Position numbers and translations under genes: made by a program. From Spisula solida (taxonomy: Eukaryota; Mollusca; Bivalvia; Venerida; Mactridae), in NCBI GenBank assembly GCA_947247005.1, contig OX365954.1:5782001-5846000 (forward strand): DNA of 64,000 bases, read 5' to 3'. The first letter of the stretch is position 1, and every line of letters starts with the position of its first letter. Of the stretch, positions 11,101-24,940 are shown piece by piece. The notes under the pieces are model-generated. The model did not search any database and was not told the DNA's origin. It saw only the letters and a program-made list of their open reading frames with translations.

Positions 11101-13018
11101 ATATAGTGATCAATGTTCCATTTTGTGAGACTGTGTTCATTTTGAATGTACCCATCTGCAAATATTTCAATGTCCAGCATAAGGCTGGGCACTTCGTTCC
11201 TTTTCAAATGGGCAGGCACACGGTTTATGTTAAGTGTTATTTGTTGGTCCTCCTTGTGTGTGGACATCCGTTTGTTCCCTTCCTGTATTTTGGCACTTGT
11301 TCAAGATTTGTTTGACTGACTGAGGCACTAGCTGTCAGAGTGGGACGTCGTGTTTTTGTAGCTGCTGCCTATCAGTCCTACTTGTTTTAATGTCTTTCTT
11401 AATTAGAAATAGTATGTTGAAACGTTGCATTTCGAGTTACTTCCTTCGTGATATTTTGCTATCTTAGACTATCATACATTTATTATTATCATTTTTATAC
11501 GTAATGGGGATAATAAATCGGGCATAGAAAGTAACACTAAGTAGAAACAGCAGAGGACGAAGAGTACAGAAAAGAATACACGAAAAAGAAATACACATGT
11601 ATGACTTATTACAAGTACAAGTTACATGGACACCACAAAAAAACTTAAATACTTCATTCATTAATACTTCATTACACAGGTAGATGTTTAGACGGCCAAA
11701 CAACTAACAAAGTAAAGTGACCGACGGTTGATTACGCGATGGTTCTATCATCATGTATCAAGACATGTGAATAGATTGCCGGCGACACTAGCACACTGCA
11801 ACAGATGTAAGAACTATCTGTGAACTTAAGCTACCCATTATTTCTGTTAATGCTGAATTACGACACTGAACGATTGATTGATGTTTACAAAGAAGCTTAC
11901 TTTCCTTTAGATGTTGACGTTGATAGTTTTGAATATTTTTCTTTGAATTGTATGGATTCCTGATGTACAGGATTACAGGTTTATGGATGGTCGATTGTAT
12001 TTTTGGAATCAATGGATCCAATGTCCATATTCTACTGTAGATGTTTAAGCACGGCACGCATGTTGCCTTTGGATTGGTTCTTGTACACAGTATTTGCTTT
12101 TTTGTAATTATCCAACATCAAATTTGAAAAGGAGCATGCCGGTGATCGGTTTATACGTTGTTGTTCAACAAATTGTCAGTTCTTTACGGCTGCCAGTATC
12201 TTCCTCTTTTGCTTGAAACTGACAAAACTCAATATATGAAAAAATACCCGCTACATATACATTTTGTACCCCAATAGATGAACTTAAGCTGTAAAAACTG
12301 GGAATCAAACTGGATTGGTCGGGTGTATGCAATATGTATCTATTCTTGACATTGTTAATTAAGTTGATCATAAAACGATAAAACAATAGCAGAAGCATGT
12401 ACTAAGTATGGTATACTTTACAGCAAATACAAACTATAATCATGTCTATCATCTGTAGGTTTGGTTTGATCTCAAATGCTGTACATAACGTCTGATGTGC
12501 TATACGGTTGGTTTATAAATCATTTCGTCTGATGTGAAATTAGGTAACAAGGAACGTTGATTATGATCTGTAACACAAACCACTTGCTATACTAACGCCT
12601 TGTTGTAAACAAAGTTAACACATATATATGTTTATATTGGGAACATTAGGCATTTTTGCCCATCAGTTTACATGCATAAAATATCCATATCATAATATAT
12701 GTTCCGATACAGTAATAATAGTAATAATAGACATCTTCATCATGTTATATTTACAATAATATTACACGCACTCATGTACACGCTCCATCTCACATTCTAA
12801 CTCACTCACACACATACATATATAATTTTTAATTAACATTGAGTGATTTTTTTAGTTGAATATTTCATATGATATTAACAAGTCAAGAATATAATTTGGA
12901 GGAGAATGGTAATCATTTATAAAGTACTTCATCTCGTTTTGTAAGGCTTTAAAAATAAAGATAGATAATTTTCTACAGACTGTGTGTTGTTCTGACGACA
13001 TGAGACTGATGAATTAAT
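8161..13018. other. No gene recognised; one diverged module copy near 11530-11640
   Basis: Nearly 5 kb without a supportable gene. Small open frames occur at background level. A strongly diverged copy of the dispersed module (agtagaaacagcagaggacg, then acagaaaagaatacacga) is visible at about 11530-11640. Nothing else was recognised. Confidence 0.4.
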
Positions 13019-13580
13019 TTGAACCAGTCTCCAGGAAGACCTGCTATATTGACAATATGTAATTACTACAGAAAAAATAATGTATCTATAGATTTAATTT
13101 TAAGTAATTTATCCATATATAACTATATCTTAGCTTTAAAATTTCTTACGAATTATGTCGAAATCACTTACTTCGTTGCTATGGTGACCAATTTCAGAAA
13201 AGTACTCTGATTGAGAAAATCTAGGAGTTAGTTGTTTAAAACAGTAGTAGCCTTTCTCTAAATGTGAACATTTACAATTTGGATATATGTTTTAAAACTT
13301 AAAACATCATTCTAAAATGTGATACCATTTTTAACAGTTTATGTCAAGAATTGATCAAATGCTGTATTTATAAAGTACACGTTACAGCGACGTCGAATAA
13401 CGTTTGAATGACGTTCGCGACGTCACACGAAGAGGCTCACAGCTGTACTTCCTTAAACATCAAGATAAAAACACAATTTCTTTTGCATTTTGCTTCATTA
13501 AGATGACTCGTTTAAATAATAAAAAATCTCAAAATCAGTTTTCTTGTCAAAGTAGCAGGTTTTCCTGGAGTCTGGCTCAT
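13019..13580. mobile_element. About 560-bp MITE, copy 1 of a two-copy family
   Basis: The ends form an inverted repeat of about 26 bases: left aaccagtctccaggaagacc, and right (inverted) gagccagactccaggaaaac. The interior has no convincing coding frame. It contains a CpG patch, cgtcgaataacgtttgaatg followed by acgttcgcgacgtcacac. A second, diverged copy lies at 45561-46157, colinear over nearly the whole length, which defines it as a mobile family. TA-rich flanks prevent a firm target-site call. Superfamily unknown. Confidence 0.72.
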
Positions 13581-15088
13581 ATATATATTTTAGGTCATTA
13601 TATAAGGGGCATTCTAGCAAGGAATGAAATTCTTCTTCTAATGATTGACATCTTTTGCATTTACGTTCCTATCGTGGTATTTTTTCTGGAAGATGCCATC
13701 TACCTAATTCTATTTCAAGTCTATGCGATGAAAGTCTTATTTTTTGTTATGAATTTGAATGTCTAAATTTCTTAACTGTAATAAAATCGAGATATTCTTT
13801 AAAAAAACTTGTTGCTTTTAAAATATTGTTAATTTCTTCATACTAATTCTGTATAATACAGTTGTGTATTCTTTGTTTAAACAGAGATTAAAATTTAAAA
13901 AAGTTAACGATCATGGTCATTATCAAAACTTGGAACTCACGAGTACGAATACGTTCGTTTTTTATAATCGTTAACAGCTTCGTTCAAAACCGTTGCGGGT
14001 TTGATCGGAAGAAATGTCAGTTCGTGATGAATAAGACGTTTTATTGTATTTCATTGTAGCACGATCGCTTGATGACACATTTGTATTTTTTCAACATTGA
14101 CAAAAATATTTGAGGACGCTCGTTATGATAATAATAATACGGTCGGTATTTCAATGGTTAAAACAAGTTCATGTTCATGTCTGCTTCTATGACCTGTTAG
14201 TTTCATCCGTGACTCTAGTGGATGTCATTTCCACCTGATATGGAGAAGCTTTAGGTTTTTTTGTAGTACAGCAGCAAGTTAATATTTGTCTAATTGTGTA
14301 CTCGTTTACAAGATTAGGTATAGGTTTTTGATGAAAACTATGAATTATTCTCATTAAAAATATTACAAGTACTCACCAAACTCACGGAGCACCACGTTTC
14401 TTATCAACTCAGTACAGTTTTTATTACACTCGTTATATTTCTTCTAATACAAAAAAAATGTACATTTAATAATCACAAATGATCAATTAATCACAATATG
14501 CACTGGTAACGCGTTTAACTAATCCAATGTAAGTACAAACTTTACAGCGAACATGCGATTATGAGTTAACCTTTCCTACATATTTCTATTTTTGTTAATA
14601 TTAAAGACGATTTCTCATAAAACAACAACGTGTTTTCTTTGAATAAACCATTACCGAATTAGTTTAATCTCCGAATTTAACATTGTACTTATTTTGTCCG
14701 TATATTAAGAAGAATATGCTTTTAAACCAGACTCGTTGTCTTTTCGATTAATTTTATGCTCACATTTGTTTGTATTTTAATAGTTTAATTTTCATGATGT
14801 TAAGCTCGTTAGGTATATACATAAATAGGTAAAGCCAAGTGGGGGAAATACATCATGTGTATAAACCTGTTAAATTAGACTTCATACATGTAGGAAACCC
14901 CCGGTTGTGTTTTATAGCCTTATGATATGCAATGCATATAGTACAAATAACACACAGTTCAAGATCGATAATACTACATCAGCCCTGCCATCATTGCACT
15001 TTGCGCTCGCACCCGAGCATAGGAAAGCCATTAAAATTGATTTGTATGTCCTTAACTAAACCTCGATTGGTTCCATAAATTTGATGAT
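13581..15088. other. No gene recognised
   Basis: AT-rich sequence with no recognisable gene, RNA or repeat structure beyond background open frames. Confidence 0.4.
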
Positions 15089-15089
15089 G

Positions 15090-15300
15090 TACGAGGGGTG
15101 ATCAATATATTCGAATACTTTCCATCTAGCAATTTTGTTTTGTCATCATGGCTCGATAGCAAATCAGAATAATTCAGAGTAAGATATCTCGGACCGAATG
15201 CGCTTATAAAACATTTTTGTGCATGTAAAGGGCGCGTGGCGTTGGAGGTCACGTGATGCCATTCTAAGCGTCACCGTTTGAGCAGCACCGAGCTTCTGTG
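15090..15300 (+). mobile_element. 5' end fragment of a mariner-type element
   Basis: A TA followed by cgaggggtgatcaatatatt resembles a mariner terminal repeat of the TACGAGGG(K)(N)TGATCAATA type. About 190 bases further on, the plus frame reads EQHRASVELISG. That is reminiscent of the 'ME-HRA-I-F' start of mariner transposases, with the initiator codon damaged. The similarity then stops and no opposite terminus was found. The assignment rests on recalled family resemblance and is only moderate. Confidence 0.4.
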
Positions 15301-18300
15301 GAACTCATATCCGGGTCTATGTATACGATTAATTTACTTTTAATATGGAAATAAGTCATAAATAGCCAACTCTTGAATGTAAGGCAGAAAGAAAAAGTAT
15401 CGATGCGTTATTCGACACAAACTCGGAACTAGGCGGTTGGTTTAACACGGTTGTACAATGCCGAAATTTCTAAAGAACGCCTTTTAACTAGTTTCAAAAA
15501 TTTATTGTGTTGTAGTTTATACTGATCGTAGATTTCGCTAGTAACATATGGTTCGGAACTATGCCTCTTTTTTATAACAAATTAAGTAGTTACGAATTCT
15601 CAAAAATGGGCCAATCGCCTGTCACAGCTACTTAAGTGTCCTTAATAACGCATATACGCGTACGATAGTGCTATCGTTAGTTTTTACCATTTAATTTAGT
15701 ACTATATATATCCTCCAAGAAAATACTATCGACACTTGAAATTATATCTTTTACAACATTTGCATGCTTACAAGATACAACAACCTTTCCAAAATCGACA
15801 GTATAAGCACGAAACATAAAATTTAAATGTTCCTTACAAATAAAAATTTTGTTGTTTATATGTATGCTTTTAAGTTGGGAAAGCTCCAATATATGTGCGA
15901 GGGTGACACGGACTTACATAGTTCATATGTTTTTGATAATCATCATCATGTCACAGATATGAGGTATTTTACGTGGCATTGTTTTGTGGATGTGATTGCT
16001 AAGCAAAGATTTGCGGTAATTTATCTATTCAATATACCAGACTGTTCACAAATATAAGCTCTATTGATAAATACATATATTTTACAAGAAAACACGACCA
16101 ATTAATTTATAATTCAGTTTATTTTATGTATACACTAGTTAGGGTAATTCATGCTGTATTCTTACACAAATCGCATTCAGGAATGGTCATTTAGTCCTTG
16201 TTATATGTCTGATGACTTTCGAATTGAACTGTAGGAAATATTACATCATCTGAAATTGACAATAAATGAGAAAAACATGCATCCAAAAGCTGTAAAAGTT
16301 TTTTTTAAAAAGCGAGATGGTAACACTAACAGTGACATGAACCATATCTTATACTGTGCCATTTCGACGCATTTGATGTTTACAGTCGGTATGTAGATGA
16401 AAAAACTTTGGAATTTGAATAAAAATAAAATTTAGGGTATGTTTATTTTGAATGACCTATTATTTGCTTATCAACACAATTTTTTTATCTATTGACATGT
16501 GGGGTATAACTTCAGTTCATTCTTATTAGATAATCGTGCAAAGTGATTAATATTCTAGAACTAAAGTCATACTGAATGTCTACAGTATGGTCAGCATTCT
16601 TTTATTTGTCACGTAAAATACAATTTAGTGTCACGTAAAATTTAAGTTCAAAATTTTTAATTTCTTATTATTGTACGCTTGATTTTTTTGCATTTGAGGA
16701 CTTACAATGTTATTTTAGATTTTGATATCTCTTAATGATTAGTATTTTCATAGTTTGCACGTTAATCAAACTGAATATTTGACATTGGAAGTTGGAAGAG
16801 TAAGGAAGTAGAATTTCCAGTTCATATAGTTACATTAAATGTAATATATTATTGCAGTTATTAATTTTGATGAGAAGCAAACTACACTCGTCTGATGTTA
16901 GTATTTCATAACATTTTTACCTAAATCAGCTACATTACGTCATGTTATTGTCAACAATTATGCAATTAAGCATTAATCATATTTATATTATCGAAGTTTT
17001 TATCATTGTAACTGTAGCATATGTGTCCACGTAACCTACTAAGCTCATTTAAATCCCTCCAATGCTACTTTTATTCTTTCGGTATGGTAGTTGAATGTAA
17101 TTTATAATGAAAACATAATTAATACATATTTTATATACATGTATATCATTATCAGAAAATGCTGGGAAAAGTGTAGTTTTTAGAATTTAGAAATTGCAGT
17201 TAATTATTTGATCGAAGTATCAGTAAGACAAGCGAGTACAATAGCAACTCTAAATTACTTTATTTTAACAGCTATTTCTGTTAATAGAAAATAATTGAGA
17301 ATTGATTTATTATCAGGGGAATATTAATAAACTAGTGAAATATGACAATTTTCGTATTTATGATTGAAAAAAGATAAACAATTAATTCTGTTAGAGAAAC
17401 TACATTTCCATATAATTACTTTAGCGGTCTCGTAAACATCACAAGTACATGACTCCGAGAATAAATGTAGCGCCTACGTACGCATGATAATGCATTGAAA
17501 AATGACTTTAGTTCACCAACTGCCACTATACAAACGGCCGCATGATGGAATTCAAACATTAGCCATTATGTTCTGTTGAAGGAGAGCAAGTATTTGTTCA
17601 TGTACATATCATATTATTGTGATCTTGTTTTACAAGTAATCACTATTGACAACTTATTACTGATGGTATCCCACGCTGTCTAGTACCATTTATTTCATCT
17701 TTAGTGTGACGTTATCACATAGGTTGGTCCTGTTTTAGTACAATATTAAAAAAAAAAACTAATATATTTCTAAATTGAGTGATATCGTAGTAATGTTCGT
17801 TTTCCATAACAACCCACGTGTACAGATTCATTTGAATTTGCTGTATGGTTTTGTTTCAAGATGATTTGAATTATTCGACGAAACTATCAAATATGTGGAT
17901 GTCTGAATAAAAATTGGGTTATCTAAAGTTAGATATATATATTCGTTACGATCAATTATGCAATGTCATTGGAAATTTCATTGCATATTTATAACAGTCA
18001 GCTTACTGTCTTTATAAATAAATATGAATCAGTGTAATGTGGCATTAATAAATCTGAAAATTATTGAACAGTTTATATAACACTGACAATGTGTACTAGA
18101 TGAACGCTAGTGTTAATAAATCAGCCTTTAAATGACATAGGCAGAGGCGGTTGCAGGATTTGGTGTTAGAGAGTGGCTTAAATATTCAAATGTCTCTCTT
18201 TTGCCTAGGGAAATTACGAAAAAGACAGTTATTTGAACAACATGTTTCAGCTTGGGCAATATTAGGGGGCGTACTTCATCGTCAGCCCCCCCCCCCCCCC

Positions 18301-20250
18301 TGATAGCGCAATGTTCCTACTTCTACATTTATTCTTCTTCCATATGTGTTACGTCGTCGTCATGACGTCATAATTGTATAATTTATGAAACGATTTCACT
18401 ACATAATCTATTACTTCCGAATGCGTTTCGTCATCCTGCCGTGATAATTGTCATAATCATTATTTCTGACGTTACATAGAGATTAATAACTGGGCGCGCT
18501 GTGGCATTAAGTAATACATGTAATATCCCCGTGACGTCAACAACTTTGATTTCATACATAGAATAAAGTGTACTGATCATCATTCTTCAATAAGTTTACA
18601 ATAAACCTACAAAATATGTAGAATTGCAAATGGCGTCATTCTCATTTTATTGCTATAAGATTTGTTGAAATGTCTAATAAAAGACTAATATATAGAATCT
18701 ATTTTGTGAGTGAAAAACAAAATTCAGGAGGTCCTGTTTTTCTTATTTTATAAAAAGAGACTATAATTGCCTCCAGCAGCCTTTCCGTCAATATTTAGCT
18801 TCTTACCTACAATAAACTTCCAGATGTGTTGCTCAGTTCGCATGGTAAGATTTCAATGATAGAGTTCAAATTAAGAAGCGTAGGCTACTGGGTAGTGTTA
18901 AATTATTTGACCAATCATTCAAGAGTAGGCTACTTTCCCGACGTGCTGACAATGGCAGCCGTCTTTAACGTAAATTCCGAGTAATTTTCGTCACGTCGCG
19001 CGTGCTTTCGATCGTAATGCCATTATCGGTCACATGACCGAAACTATCCCCGGGGATATTATCATTTTGATGGGAATATCCCTGTTTTGTCAACGTAACA
19101 TGTGTATTAACACTACATAATCTTCTACTTCCGAATGCGTTATTTCAACATAACGTCATACCTATCCTAACGTTATTGCTACATATCTTCTTCTTCCGTA
19201 TACATGAGTGTGGTTTCTCCACTGCTGGGAAGATTTTTCATTCGTCGTGAATTAGAATTTTAGATATATCGTTACATACAAACAACCTAAAATTATGCAT
19301 TTTGTCACTCAACAACATGGTGTTTTTCAACTTTTACAGTTTGAATTTTGTGGCCAAAGATAGGTAATTCTTCCAAAAGTGCGTTTTCGGCTAAGAGTGG
19401 GTAGTTATAATCTAAAGTTGGCTTTATTCTTATCATTGTTTTCTTTTTTCTGTCTCCGTGTTAAGTACATAGACTTGAACACAGAATTGATCAGCAAAAA
19501 CGATACATAGCTTTATAAACAAACTGATAAACACCCGATGAACACACGACAAAAACCCGTGTTATTAGCTTTTGCTGATGTCATCATCAGTTTACTCTGT
19601 TTCTAAAAACATATTATCAGATTGTAATAAATCAATTGAATGGTAAGTCCACGTATCTAAGCTACATATGTTAAAAATGTCAAGAAGATCGAACACCTTT
19701 TGACCGAGTTATGGGTAAATATATACATGCACACTTATAAGATAAAATATGTAAAAAATCATAATATTGTACTGGTGTTTCGAATTTTGTATGGTTGGTA
19801 TCTCACGGTAATGAAAACACAAGCCATACAGCACACCAACTTAAAGTTTTCAAAGAAACCATTTTTGTCTGACTCTGAAAATTACATTAATCACACCCTA
19901 ATTAACAACCAAGTCTCAACGACAATTAACTGCTTGATACATAGACTTAAAGTGATATATCACCATTTTTATATGTTGTAAAGGACCCCAAACTATCTTC
20001 AAATTCAATGTTTATAGCCACCTATTCAAACAATATTTAGCTAGGGTAAGTAATCTCTATCCGACTTGGAGAGCCGCCATATTATACCCAGGTATCTTTG
20101 CAGTACTATGTCTCAGTGCCGGTTTGGCTCTGAGAAGAAAGTAGTAAATGCTAGTTGGAAATAATAGTCTTACATACAGGTGTTATTATTTCACGTAATT
20201 TGACAATGAAATGCAGAAAAGTCCAGAGCCAAATGTTACAATATTATGCT
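15301..20250. other. No gene recognised; CpG/GACGTCA patches near 18.3-19.2 kb
   Basis: About 5 kb without a supportable gene. Between 18.3 and 19.2 kb there are several CpG-bearing patches with TGACGTCA-type octamers (near 18363 and 18531) and a repeated phrase acttccgaatgcgtt (near 18412 and 19125). This suggests old duplicated elements with lost boundaries. A run of fifteen C lies at 18286-18300. The remainder is AT-rich background. Confidence 0.4.
18286..18300. repeat. Poly-C tract (15 C)
   Basis: Uninterrupted C15, unusual in this AT-rich sequence. It could be a true homopolymer or a sequencing/assembly artefact. Confidence 0.8.
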
Positions 20251-21865
20251 TAATAATAGTAATAATAATAATATTTGTTTGGCATAAGATGTATATAACA
20301 TGGCACATCAATTCAGATAATAAATAACACCAAATATAAATAAAACAGGTTCAATAAATGACAAAATTACAAATACAAAAATATATTTTAAAAATTTTCA
20401 TAAGGAAGCCATGTCAAACACACCCACACCAAGGATAACGCAAAAAAGAGGAAACCTATTATTTCCATTGTGGTCCTTGAATATAAATATTTGGTGTACT
20501 GACACAGAGAGGCAAGAACAAAATATTGCACCCTGTAGGCATGAAAGACAATTGTATATATATGATTTATACAAATAGAACGTTCTCAATACATTTTATA
20601 TTAAAAAGTATTTTAATTGTATATATTAAATGACTCTATCAATAAATAAACTGTAAGTATGTTATAAATATATATATATTAAAGGGTATGTAGCTTTAAT
20701 TTAAAATTGACCCTGTACATGCAGTTGACACATTAAAGCTTCATCCCTGCAAGAAGACGGACTTTAACTTTTGTTTTAAAAGTAGAGATATTGGTACTGT
20801 CCCTGATACTAGCAGAAAGACTGTTCCTAAGGCTGCACCCCACGTACGAAAAAGTCTTCTTACCAAAGGACCCAACAAAACATCCATCCGGACTAAATCT
20901 AGTTTTATAAGAATGAACAGAATTTTACATAATAGAGTGATCTTTCATATATTCAGGGGAAAAACCATTTTTAATTTTATAAACGTGAGAAATGATAATT
21001 TGTTCAACCCTTTTGTCAACTGGTAGCCATTGTAGCGTTTTTAATCTTGCATTGGCCTTTTTGATGACATTCATAGACATAGAGTCACAGAAAAGCGTTT
21101 GTTCTAGAGTAGCACCAAGGTATTTGACAGATGAAGTTGACTGAATAGAAGTTTTGTTACATGATATATTTAAGAATGGATTTGATTTCAACTTAGGTTT
21201 TGAACAGAATAAGATTGATTCAGTCTTACCAAGATGAAGTGAAAGTTTATTGTCAACTAACCATGAACTGACTGATTGTAAGTCTTTACTTAAAAGCTTC
21301 TCAACTACTGAACGATCTTTATGTGATACTAATAGTGCGGAATCATCAGCATATAAAAGTTATTTGTTTTTAACAACTGCTGGCATACCATTGACATAAA
21401 TGAGAAATAAAAGAGGACCAAGTATGGATCATTGTGGAACGCCGCATGTGACATTCGCTGATGATGACCTGGTCCTGATATTTCAACAAGCTGATGTCTA
21501 CGCGACAAGTAAGAATAAAACCAGCTAAAAATATCTTCACCAAGACCAATGCATTGAAGTGTACACACGAGAACGGAATTATCAACAGTATCAAAGGTTT
21601 TTTGTAGATCTAATAATATCATTCCGACAACATGTCCTTTGTCCATTTCGAATTTTATATAATCAGACAGGTGTACAAGACAAGTATCTGTCGAATAGCC
21701 GGCTCTGAATCCAGACTGAAACTTGTATAGCATGTTTGTATCCTTTAGGTATGATTCTATTTGGTCATAGACGACCGTTTCAAATATATTTGATATGACA
21801 CTAAGTATAGACACTGGACGGTAGTTTCCGACTTCAGTTTTATGCCATCTAATCCTGTTGCTTTG
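20251..21865 (-). mobile_element. 5'-truncated LINE, (ATT)n tail
   Basis: Minus-strand non-LTR retrotransposon remnant. The 3' terminus is an (ATT)n-like run at 20251-20275, followed inward by about 480 bases of 3' UTR, then the C-terminal coding part ending at 20733. The 5' break lies just before the first polymerase motif, near 21865. It is more decayed than the LINE at 3.8-5.0 kb and differs in sequence. Confidence 0.7.
20733..21860 (-). pseudogene. LINE reverse transcriptase remnant with stops and a frameshift
   Basis: Polymerase motifs appear in order: GNYRPVSILSVISNIFE, then FQSGFRAGYSTDTCLVHLSD, then the first catalytic block MILLDLQKTFDTVDNS. After a one-base shift near 21475 come CGVPQ-stop-SILGPLLFLIYVNGMP, another stop, then LLYADDSALL (catalytic DD) and LSLHLGKTESILFCSKPK. 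The C-terminal part reads LKTLQWLPVDKRVEQIIISH, then a stop at 20925-20927, then SFGKKTFSYVGCSLRNSLSA and a final stop at 20733. Three in-frame stops and at least one indel make it non-functional. The ordering and spacing match Jockey/CR1-like elements. Confidence 0.75.
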
Positions 21866-23438
21866 TCCATGCTTAGAGTACATGAATGAGTACATTTGCA
21901 ATACAAGACGTTGTAAAAATAACCAACTGTGCGAAAGATGGATCCATAATCTAGGTACTGAAAACCTAAACATTAAAATGCATGTGTACTCTCAAAATAA
22001 AATTGGTTCCGAAAAACAATTTAAAGAAGAAAAACAGTTTATGTGTTAAAGTAGATTATGTCTTATCATGATTTTAACCAAATGTTCTCTCCGAAGTATT
22101 ATACAAAATGATAGCTTAAGTTATATATTGGCTTAAGTATAAATCAACACTTTATGAAATTTAATGGAGTAACCCACTCGCAATCATTAAGAAATATGTT
22201 TTTAAGTAATAAATTGGTATTTGAAATAATTGATTCTTAATGATCATTAAACTTATAGTGTTTATAAATTAAAAAGTAATGTAAATCATTTATGTTTTCA
22301 AAGATTTTTCTTTTTGTAATGTATGTTAGGCAAAGTATATAATCATCAGCATAATAAGTTCCTAGCAACATTTACATTCATCAAGGATTTCATGATAGCC
22401 CTTGCATCACATGTGCAACACAACTAACTACAATACCGTTCATGTTTATATCATCTACTTTTATTACTTTGGACACTCTTGAGCAATTAATTCTAGTTCT
22501 TTCACATTATATTCTGTATACTCTGGCTCCCATTGATATGGGGCAGCTCACACTGCAGATAAATCATTATTGTCATCAGAAGACATTAAAAATCAATTTC
22601 AATCAACAGTCGAAATGATACACATTTACTTCTTATAGTGATATAAAGTATACAAGGCATTCTGTATCAATAGGCTCTGTGACGTCACTAGATACCAGTT
22701 TACCTGATGAAAAGTGGTGGCCTCCATAAACCCTTGTTGGAGGTAGTTAATTAGGATTTTATTACAATTGCAAATGGGATAGTTATTACTAAATCGGAGA
22801 CTTAGATACAGCACAATAAAAGTAATAAATTATAATTACCTATAAATTATTCCGGATTATCACTTTAAAGCTATAGTTGTTGATAGCTGCACTCGGTTTT
22901 TAGGGTGAAATTATGAGAAATTGTTGTGTTAGACAATCGTATCACATCGTTTTATTACATATTGTTTCTATAGCGTTTTATAATCGACAATGGTTAAACA
23001 ATGGTAGTAATGGCACACGGAAATGAGTTATGATTCACATTAAGATATAGCATATACCTGTTAACAAGCTGTACATACGCATTGAATTAAATCCATTTGG
23101 CAAGAGGGCATTCACCGTCATTATTAGACAAAGGCAAACTGACAATGAAATAGCAACAAATACAGGTTATGTTCTTAATTGATGTTGGAATATTTGTTGT
23201 ATAGTCTTAATAATACCGCTAACGATTGCTATAGGTAATAACATTAAGTCAATCTGCCAATCTTATATCGTTTTCTACATGTAAGATGACTCGGTGCCAT
23301 TTCCGTATTCGTTGTGAACGTAACAGAAGTAGAAATAGAATCATAATATATTGTTGCTTCTGTGTCCGGCCATGTTGATGCTGCTGTTATAACTGTCACT
23401 GGTTTGGTGGTTACCGGTGGTGCTGATGATTTTGTTTT
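21866..23438. other. No gene recognised; a GTGACGTCAC palindrome near 22680
   Basis: AT-rich background. A ten-base palindrome gtgacgtcac lies near 22679-22688. No coding or RNA gene could be supported. Confidence 0.4.
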
Positions 23439-23452
23439 GCGATACTCATATT

Positions 23453-23533
23453 GTTGATACTACTGCTGATACTAATATTACTGTTGTTAATGTTTCTAAT
23501 ATTGCTGTTACTTCTGATGTTACTGGCGCTGTA
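23453..23533 (+). repeat. (GTT/ACT)-rich minisatellite block, left copy
   Basis: Imperfect hexamer/trinucleotide repeat of the gttactgttgttaatg type. It matches the block at 25150-25230 in direct orientation at 73 of 81 positions by eye. It ends three bases before the left 37-bp inverted repeat. Confidence 0.75.
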
Positions 23534-23702
23534 ATTACTATAGTGCGGCCAAGATATGATGGCACAATAACATCTACACATGCTTATTAGCCGATGGGTT
23601 CATTTTCAACAGAACGGGGTGCCTATTTACAGTCATGGTCAATAAACGCTTGTTTCGTATTACGTTTTCGCAATATGAGCAAATATACGAGACGATTTTA
23701 CA

Positions 23703-23792
23703 TGTGCCTCGCTAGCTCAGTTGGTAAGGCATTGGAAATACAATAATATTATGGATGGAGGTTACTGGTTCGAGTCTCACTGTTGTGCATTT
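23703..23792 (+). repeat. tRNA-derived SINE-like unit or tRNA pseudogene
   Basis: An A-box (tagctcagttgg) and a B-box (ggttcgagtct) are spaced as in a tRNA gene. The acceptor and T stems do not pair well, so this is not a functional tRNA. It probably descends from a tRNA gene, either as a SINE head or as a pseudogene. Confidence 0.5.
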
Positions 23793-24072
23793 TTTGGTAA
23801 TGATTTATATTCTTCAGCTTTAGTAAACTTTTTTTCTTAGTATATCCGTTACACGTTAATTATCTTGTTGCATTTTTTTTTCATTCGTATACTTTCTCTA
23901 TTCTGTATATTTATTATATAATATTTTATTATATTTATCTAGAACAATCAATTATATAGAGAATAATAGCTTATCCTGCAAGGCGGAGGGTGAGCCGTAG
24001 GCGAATCCGATAATTTTCGCAGCCGAGCCGGATAAACTTTTACTTCATTCACGGCACTAACCTATTATTCTA

Positions 24073-24436
24073 TTTATCCAGTCGCTTAATCTGCTCAGTG
24101 AGGGGATCAGACTTGGGACTTTATTGTTAATCTTTCATTAACTAGCGAGCAACGTCACGTTCGTTCCATGACGTCACGATAAACAACGATGCGGACATCT
24201 TGATAGACGTCGTGTAGACGCAGGTAAGTCAAACAAAATAACCGATCAACCACCAGCTTATTTAGGAACGGAAAACCTCACCCTCGGGCACGGAATTGCA
24301 ACCGGTGTCTCTCATACAAGGAGAAGTCCGTCAGATCACGTGGTAAGGTGACGGATTATCACTAGTCACATGACCAGGTGACCGATTATCAGGCACCCCG
24401 TTAACAGACATATTTAGCCGGAAGTGACTGGATAAA
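24073..24436. mobile_element. Small inverted-repeat insertion (about 365 bp) inside the 1.56-kb unit
   Basis: The ends tttatccagtcgctt (24073-24087) and aagtgactggataaa (24422-24436) are inverted, with one mismatch in 15. The interior is CpG-richer than its surroundings, with TGACGTCA near 24168 and a donor-like cgcaggtaagt near 24220. An additional loosely inverted pair (gagggtgag near 23987 and ctcaccctc near 24279) suggests the true element may extend left to about 23960. No coding frame. Confidence 0.45.
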
Positions 24437-24865
24437 AATTGATATTCTGTACGTATACATGTATATATAAATTATATAAATTAACATGGTTCATCTGCAG
24501 TGTTTGTGACAGATTCATTTTAGAAATATCCAAATTTTGATTTTCTTAGAACGTTGTGCAATTTCGTCGCCTTTATGCGTGAAACCGTCGTTTCTGATAC
24601 CTCTGTTGTCGAGGTAGTTTGTTTCCTCGGACATGACAACGGAATCACTGGCAGTCATATTGATGCCTCTAGTGTGCAGAAGTCTAATACATTAGACACA
24701 GTGTATCGTCCTTGCTGCGTTAAAACGATACGTTTAGCCATAGTTCTATTTAATTGTGTGCAGTTTACACAGTTTATCTGGTTGTAAGAAATATACCAAC
24801 AAATACAAATACAGTTTCGTGAAAAGTGTGCGGAAAAGTAATTCGCGAAAGAACATAAAAATAAA

Positions 24866-24940
24866 AAAGCTTCTGATGGGATTCGAACCCGGAGCGTTTG
24901 TGTTGAGATTAGAAACTTTACCACAAGACTATATAATAAA
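24866..24940 (-). repeat. tRNA-like unit on the minus strand
   Basis: The minus strand reads tagtcttgtggtaaag (A-box-like), and about 45 bases later gggttcgaatccc, a perfect B-box, followed by a T-rich stretch. The cloverleaf is incomplete. This is a tRNA-derived SINE or pseudogene, different from the unit at 23703. Confidence 0.45.

Noticed and set aside
23703..23792. Functional tRNA gene
   Set aside because: A- and B-boxes are good, but the acceptor and T-stem arms do not pair.
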